A model generated the notes under the pieces. That model worked only from the letters and a program-made list of their open reading frames with translations, had not been told where the DNA came from and did no database searches. From an uncultured bacterium (GTDB taxonomy: Bacteria > Pseudomonadota > Alphaproteobacteria > Sphingomonadales > Sphingomonadaceae), in NCBI GenBank assembly GCA_942636505.2, contig CALOGB020000129.1, positions 1 to 64,000 on the forward strand: a stretch of DNA of 64,000 nt, in the 5' to 3' direction. This document shows, one piece after another, positions 61,334 through 64,000 of the stretch. Both the position numbers and the translations under genes were made by a program. Every line of letters starts with the position of its first letter. Positions within the stretch are counted from its first letter, which is position 1.

Positions 61334-62331
61334 CAGCGGGGCAGCGCGGTGTGCGCTGCCGGAGCGGCCGAGGCATTGCGGAATTCGCCGAGCACGGTCG
61401 CGAGCAGGTCGGGCGTGATGTTCAGATGCTCGATCGTATCGAGCTTGCCCGCCAGTTCGCGCGCCGCGAGCCCGAGCATCACCCCCGGCGGCAGGTCGCG
61501 GTAGATCGTCATCCGGGCCTGCTCCGCTTCCGCCTTGGCACTCTCGACCGTGCGGATGCGCTCAGCTTCCGCTCCCGCCTCGACCTGCTGCGCCTCGGCC
61601 AGACCGGTGGCGCGATTGCGTGCGTTCTCGGCCTCCTGCGTGATGAGCAGCATCTCGCGCCGGGCAAGCTCAGTGCGGTTGGCGAGTTCGTTCTCGGCGA
61701 TCGCACGCTCCTTCTCAACCGCGAGCGCACGGCGTTCGAACGTCGCCTGGTCGGCCTTTTGCTGCAATGCCTCGAACGTCGGGGTCTGGAGCGCGCGTTC
61801 GAGTTCGCTCGATGGCGCGAGGTTCGTGAGGCGGACGGCGGTGACCGCGATGCCGATTTCGTTCAGCGCCGGATCGTTGGCGAGTGCAGCTTCGAGCTGG
61901 TGGCGCAGCGGCTCGGGTCCGGCATCGAGCAGCGTCCGCACCGGGCCCTGCGCGAGATATTGCAGCGCCGCTTGGTTGACGAGCCCCGCGAGCCGGGTCT
62001 CGATCCGCTGGATCGGTTCGCTCTTATAGGCACCGGTAAGCAGGCCGAGGCTGAAGTCGACGCGCGAGGCGAGCAGTTCGGGATTGGCGACGTGCCAGGT
62101 CAGCGTGCCCTGGATCGCCACGCTCTGGAAATCCTGGCTGCGACCCTTCACGAATATCGCCATCTCGCGGTCGTCCATCGGCAGCTCGGCGATGCTCGCG
62201 GTCTCCGGACGGAACCAGAAGACCAGCCCGCGTCCGCTCTGCTTCACCTTGCCGCTGCGGTAGCGGATCACGTGGTTGCTCGCATCGCTGCGCAATTGGG
62301 CAAGGAAACCGAGGTTCTTGATCGAGGCCAT
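61333..62331 (-). CDS. SPFH/Band 7 domain protein
   Basis: 332 residues. The SPFH domain covers about 25-190 ('GKVKQSGRGLVFWFRPETAS', 'MAIFVKGRSQDFQSVAIQGT'), then a helical coiled-coil region rich in Glu, Ala and Arg (about 195-285) and a tail ending HTALPR. These proteins assemble into membrane-linked rings and scaffold partners. There is no N-terminal membrane segment, so it may attach peripherally. ATG 62331 has AGGAG eight bases upstream. It lies between the NrtR-like gene (5-base gap) and the NAD-kinase-like gene (TGATG). Confidence 0.88.
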   Translation of the reverse strand: MASIKNLGFLAQLRSDASNHVIRYRSGKVKQSGRGLVFWFRPETASIAELPMDDREMAIFVKGRSQDFQSVAIQGTLTWHVANPELLASRVDFSLGLLTGAYKSEPIQRIETRLAGLVNQAALQYLAQGPVRTLLDAGPEPLRHQLEAALANDPALNEIGIAVTAVRLTNLAPSSELERALQTPTFEALQQKADQATFERRALAVEKERAIAENELANRTELARREMLLITQEAENARNRATGLAEAQQVEAGAEAERIRTVESAKAEAEQARMTIYRDLPPGVMLGLAARELAGKLDTIEHLNITPDLLATVLGEFRNASAAPAAHTALPR

Positions 62332-62336
62332 GACGG

Positions 62337-63065
62337 TTACTCCTGTGTCGAATGGTGGCGGAAGAGTTCGGCAGGACGGAACGACGCACCGGTCTCGCGC
62401 TCGCCGGTCGCCACCAGCGTGTTCGTGGCAAGCATGCGGCGGCGAAAGGCGGGCTTGTTGAGCGATTTTCCCAGGATCGTCTCGTGGACGTCCTGCAGCG
62501 CCCGCAGCGTGAAGCGTTCGGGAAGAAGCGCGAAGGCGACATCCGAATAATCGAGCTTGCCGCGCAGCCGTAGCATCGCCAGCCCGAGCATGTCGGCGTG
62601 GTCGAATGCGAGCGGCAGCGCGTCTCCATCCTGTGACCGCGCCTCGACCGGCCCGCCGGTCTCGCCGGACCAGGGGACGATAAGTTCGGCCAATGTCAGG
62701 TCGGGCGCCGCCTTCAGCGCGGCTGCGAAGCGGGCAGGGGGAAGCAGTGCGAAATACGCTACGCTGATCACCCGGGTGCGCGGGTCGCGGTCGACAGCAC
62801 CGAACGTGTAGAGCTGCTCGATATAGGCGTCCGCCATCCGCACTTTTGTTTCGAGCACTCGGTGTGCCGCGGCATCGAGGCTCTCGTCGATGCCGACGAA
62901 TCCACCGGGCAGCGACCACGTGCCGAGACAAGGATGCTCGGAACGCTGCAGGAGCAACGCGGCGGGCCGGCCGTTGACGACGCTGGCCAGGATCAGATCG
63001 ACCGCAACCGATGGGCGCTCGTACCGGTGTGGATCATATCCATCGAGGAACTCAGTCTCGTTCAT
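62337..63065 (-). CDS. NrtR-like regulator: inactive Nudix domain plus winged helix
   Basis: 242 residues. The start 'YDPHRYERPSVAVDLILASV' is the NrtR/Nudix-regulator signature. The Nudix box (55-74) begins GGFVGIDE but the catalytic REUxEE part reads RVLETK, so the three Glu needed for hydrolysis are gone, as in regulators that only bind ADP-ribose-type ligands. Residues 165-235 form the winged-helix part ('FTLRALQDVHETILGKSLNK'). It is the first gene of the operon; the nested palindrome at 63075-63117 just upstream is its probable operator. ATG 63065 has a weak site. Confidence 0.82.
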   Translation of the reverse strand: MNETEFLDGYDPHRYERPSVAVDLILASVVNGRPAALLLQRSEHPCLGTWSLPGGFVGIDESLDAAAHRVLETKVRMADAYIEQLYTFGAVDRDPRTRVISVAYFALLPPARFAAALKAAPDLTLAELIVPWSGETGGPVEARSQDGDALPLAFDHADMLGLAMLRLRGKLDYSDVAFALLPERFTLRALQDVHETILGKSLNKPAFRRRMLATNTLVATGERETGASFRPAELFRHHSTQE

Positions 63066-63074
63066 CTCACACCC

Positions 63075-63117
63075 ATATATCCTTCTGGCATATTACTAAT
63101 ATGCGGGAGAGATATAT
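63075..63117. promoter_or_regulatory. Nested palindrome upstream of the NrtR-like operon
   Basis: CATATTACTAATATG (63089-63103) is a perfect 7-1-7 palindrome centred on 63096. Outer arms ATATATC (63075-63081) and GATATAT (63111-63117) share exactly the same centre. The AT-rich inner site starts 24 bases before the NrtR-like ATG. It is an obvious candidate for autoregulation. Confidence 0.75.
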
Positions 63118-63253
63118 GTCAAGGGTTGTGCTAGAAGCGGATCACGGTTTGGATTGAGGCAAGGAATTCAGCATATGCCTTGGAAGGCGACGTCCGACAG
63201 GTCGGCAGCCACAGACAACGCTTGGATCACGTCAGACGTGATAACGATGACGA

Positions 63254-64000
63254 TTAAAAGTTACTGGCGGATTTCGCCCGGGCGCGACTCGGTCGAACAT
63301 GGCGCGGGGCCAGGGCCGCGATATCGTTCACGCCTGCCAGGGTCATCGTACGCTCGAACTCCTCCGTGAGCAGGGTCAGCGCGCGGTCGACGCCTGCCTC
63401 TCCGCCCGCTGCCAGGCCGTACAGATAGGGGCGCCCGATCGAACAGGCGGTCGCTCCTAGCGCCAACGCCTTCACCACGTCCGACCCGCGCCTGATGCCG
63501 CCGTCGCAGATGACGTCCGGCGCATCGCCGACGGCGTCGCGTACCGCGGCGATCTGGTCGATCGGCGCAGGCGCTCCGTCGAGCTGGCGACCGCCGTGAT
63601 TGGAGACCATCACGCCGGTTGCCCCCGACGCGATCGACCGGCGCGCGTCCTCAGGCGTCATCACTCCCTTGATCACGAGCGGGCCGTTCCACTCGCGCGC
63701 GAGCCATTCGACGTCGCGCCACCCGACCGAGCGATCGAACTGGCCGCCGATATAGTCGAACAGGCTCATCGGTCCCGATGCGAGCGCGTCGATCTTGTGG
63801 CTGACGTTCGCGAGATCGAATTTCGACCCCGTCAGCGCGGGCAGCGACCATGAGGGATGACGCGCAAAGCTCATGAGCGACTTGAGCGTCAGCTTGGGCG
63901 GCAGCGACAGTCCGCTGCGCCGGTCTCGCTCGCGGTTGCCGGCGACGGGCGTATCGACGGTCAGCGCCAGCCCGTGAAAGCCCGCATCCCGGCAGCGTGC
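63254..64000 (-). CDS. FMN-dependent alpha-hydroxy-acid dehydrogenase, C-terminal part (5' end outside window)
   Basis: The frame is open from base 64000 down to TAA 63256-63254, giving about 248 residues. Lys in 'LVIKGVMTPEDARR', His and Arg in 'VSNHGGRQLDGAP', and the FMN-phosphate region 'ICDGGIRRGSDVVKALALGA' are the core of LldD/glycolate-oxidase-type enzymes. The family oxidises L-lactate, mandelate or related hydroxy acids. The first 120 or so residues, including the first FMN contacts, lie beyond the window. An internal ATG at 63874 is not the start. Confidence 0.92.
   Translation of the reverse strand, partial: ARCRDAGFHGLALTVDTPVAGNRERDRRSGLSLPPKLTLKSLMSFARHPSWSLPALTGSKFDLANVSHKIDALASGPMSLFDYIGGQFDRSVGWRDVEWLAREWNGPLVIKGVMTPEDARRSIASGATGVMVSNHGGRQLDGAPAPIDQIAAVRDAVGDAPDVICDGGIRRGSDVVKALALGATACSIGRPYLYGLAAGGEAGVDRALTLLTEEFERTMTLAGVNDIAALAPRHVRPSRARAKSASNF

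Overview
The window looks like chromosomal DNA of a sphingomonad (Sphingomonas or a close relative, Alphaproteobacteria). The pointers are the high GC content, a large TonB-dependent receptor next to sugar hydrolases and tryptophan-halogenase-like flavoproteins, a crtX/crtZ/crtW carotenoid-modification group, and many secreted hydrolases with Tat-like leaders. No rRNA, tRNA, CRISPR array, insertion sequence or phage gene was recognised.

Layout. (1) 1-321: the end of a flotillin-like gene. (2) 759-16376: a starch/maltose utilisation locus. A minus-strand operon runs receptor, halogenase, alpha-amylase, GH13 alpha-glucosidase, halogenase, GH31 alpha-glucosidase; most junctions overlap by 1-4 nt. 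It is flanked by a divergent LacI-type regulator, a DUF6445 gene and an SLC45-type sugar transporter. A GCATACG-containing imperfect palindrome occurs in both control regions and is a candidate operator. (3) 16413-19635: a decay zone with an AraC-family gene cut at its 5' side, an FtsX-type permease tail, and a second permease carrying two frameshifts and an amber codon. (4) 19689-37387: accessory metabolism, with two DUF885 proteins, barstar, MpaB-like oxygenase, a gamma-glutamyltranspeptidase/formamidase pair, a serine hydrolase, SDR and AKR oxidoreductases, an AraC/SDR divergent pair and two esterases. (5) 37650-42132: carotenoid tailoring (crtX, crtZ, crtW and a sterol-desaturase-family hydroxylase that may be crtG). 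(6) 42170-43496: an SDR and an HNH endonuclease.

(7) 43545-56666 is the most unusual part: thirteen consecutive minus-strand genes, mostly coupled by ATGA/GTGA/TGATG overlaps. In transcription order they encode inositol-3-phosphate synthase, an HD-like protein, a methyltransferase, a Gfo/Idh/MocA oxidoreductase, a zinc-ribbon/metallo-beta-lactamase-fold protein, a YcaO-domain protein, a sugar-isomerase-type TIM barrel, a GT4 glycosyltransferase, a PIG-L deacetylase, a GT2, a second GT4, a polysaccharide pyruvyl-transferase-family protein and another GT2. No precursor peptide or TfuA partner is visible. My inference is a dedicated pathway for an inositol-derived glycoconjugate, perhaps with a YcaO-installed sulfur or nitrogen modification. 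I do not recognise it as a described system.

(8) 57373-60362: two DUF4139 secreted proteins. (9) 60440-63065: an operon of NrtR-like regulator, SPFH protein and NAD-kinase-like protein behind a striking nested palindrome. (10) 63254-64000: an FMN-dependent alpha-hydroxy-acid dehydrogenase that runs off the end.
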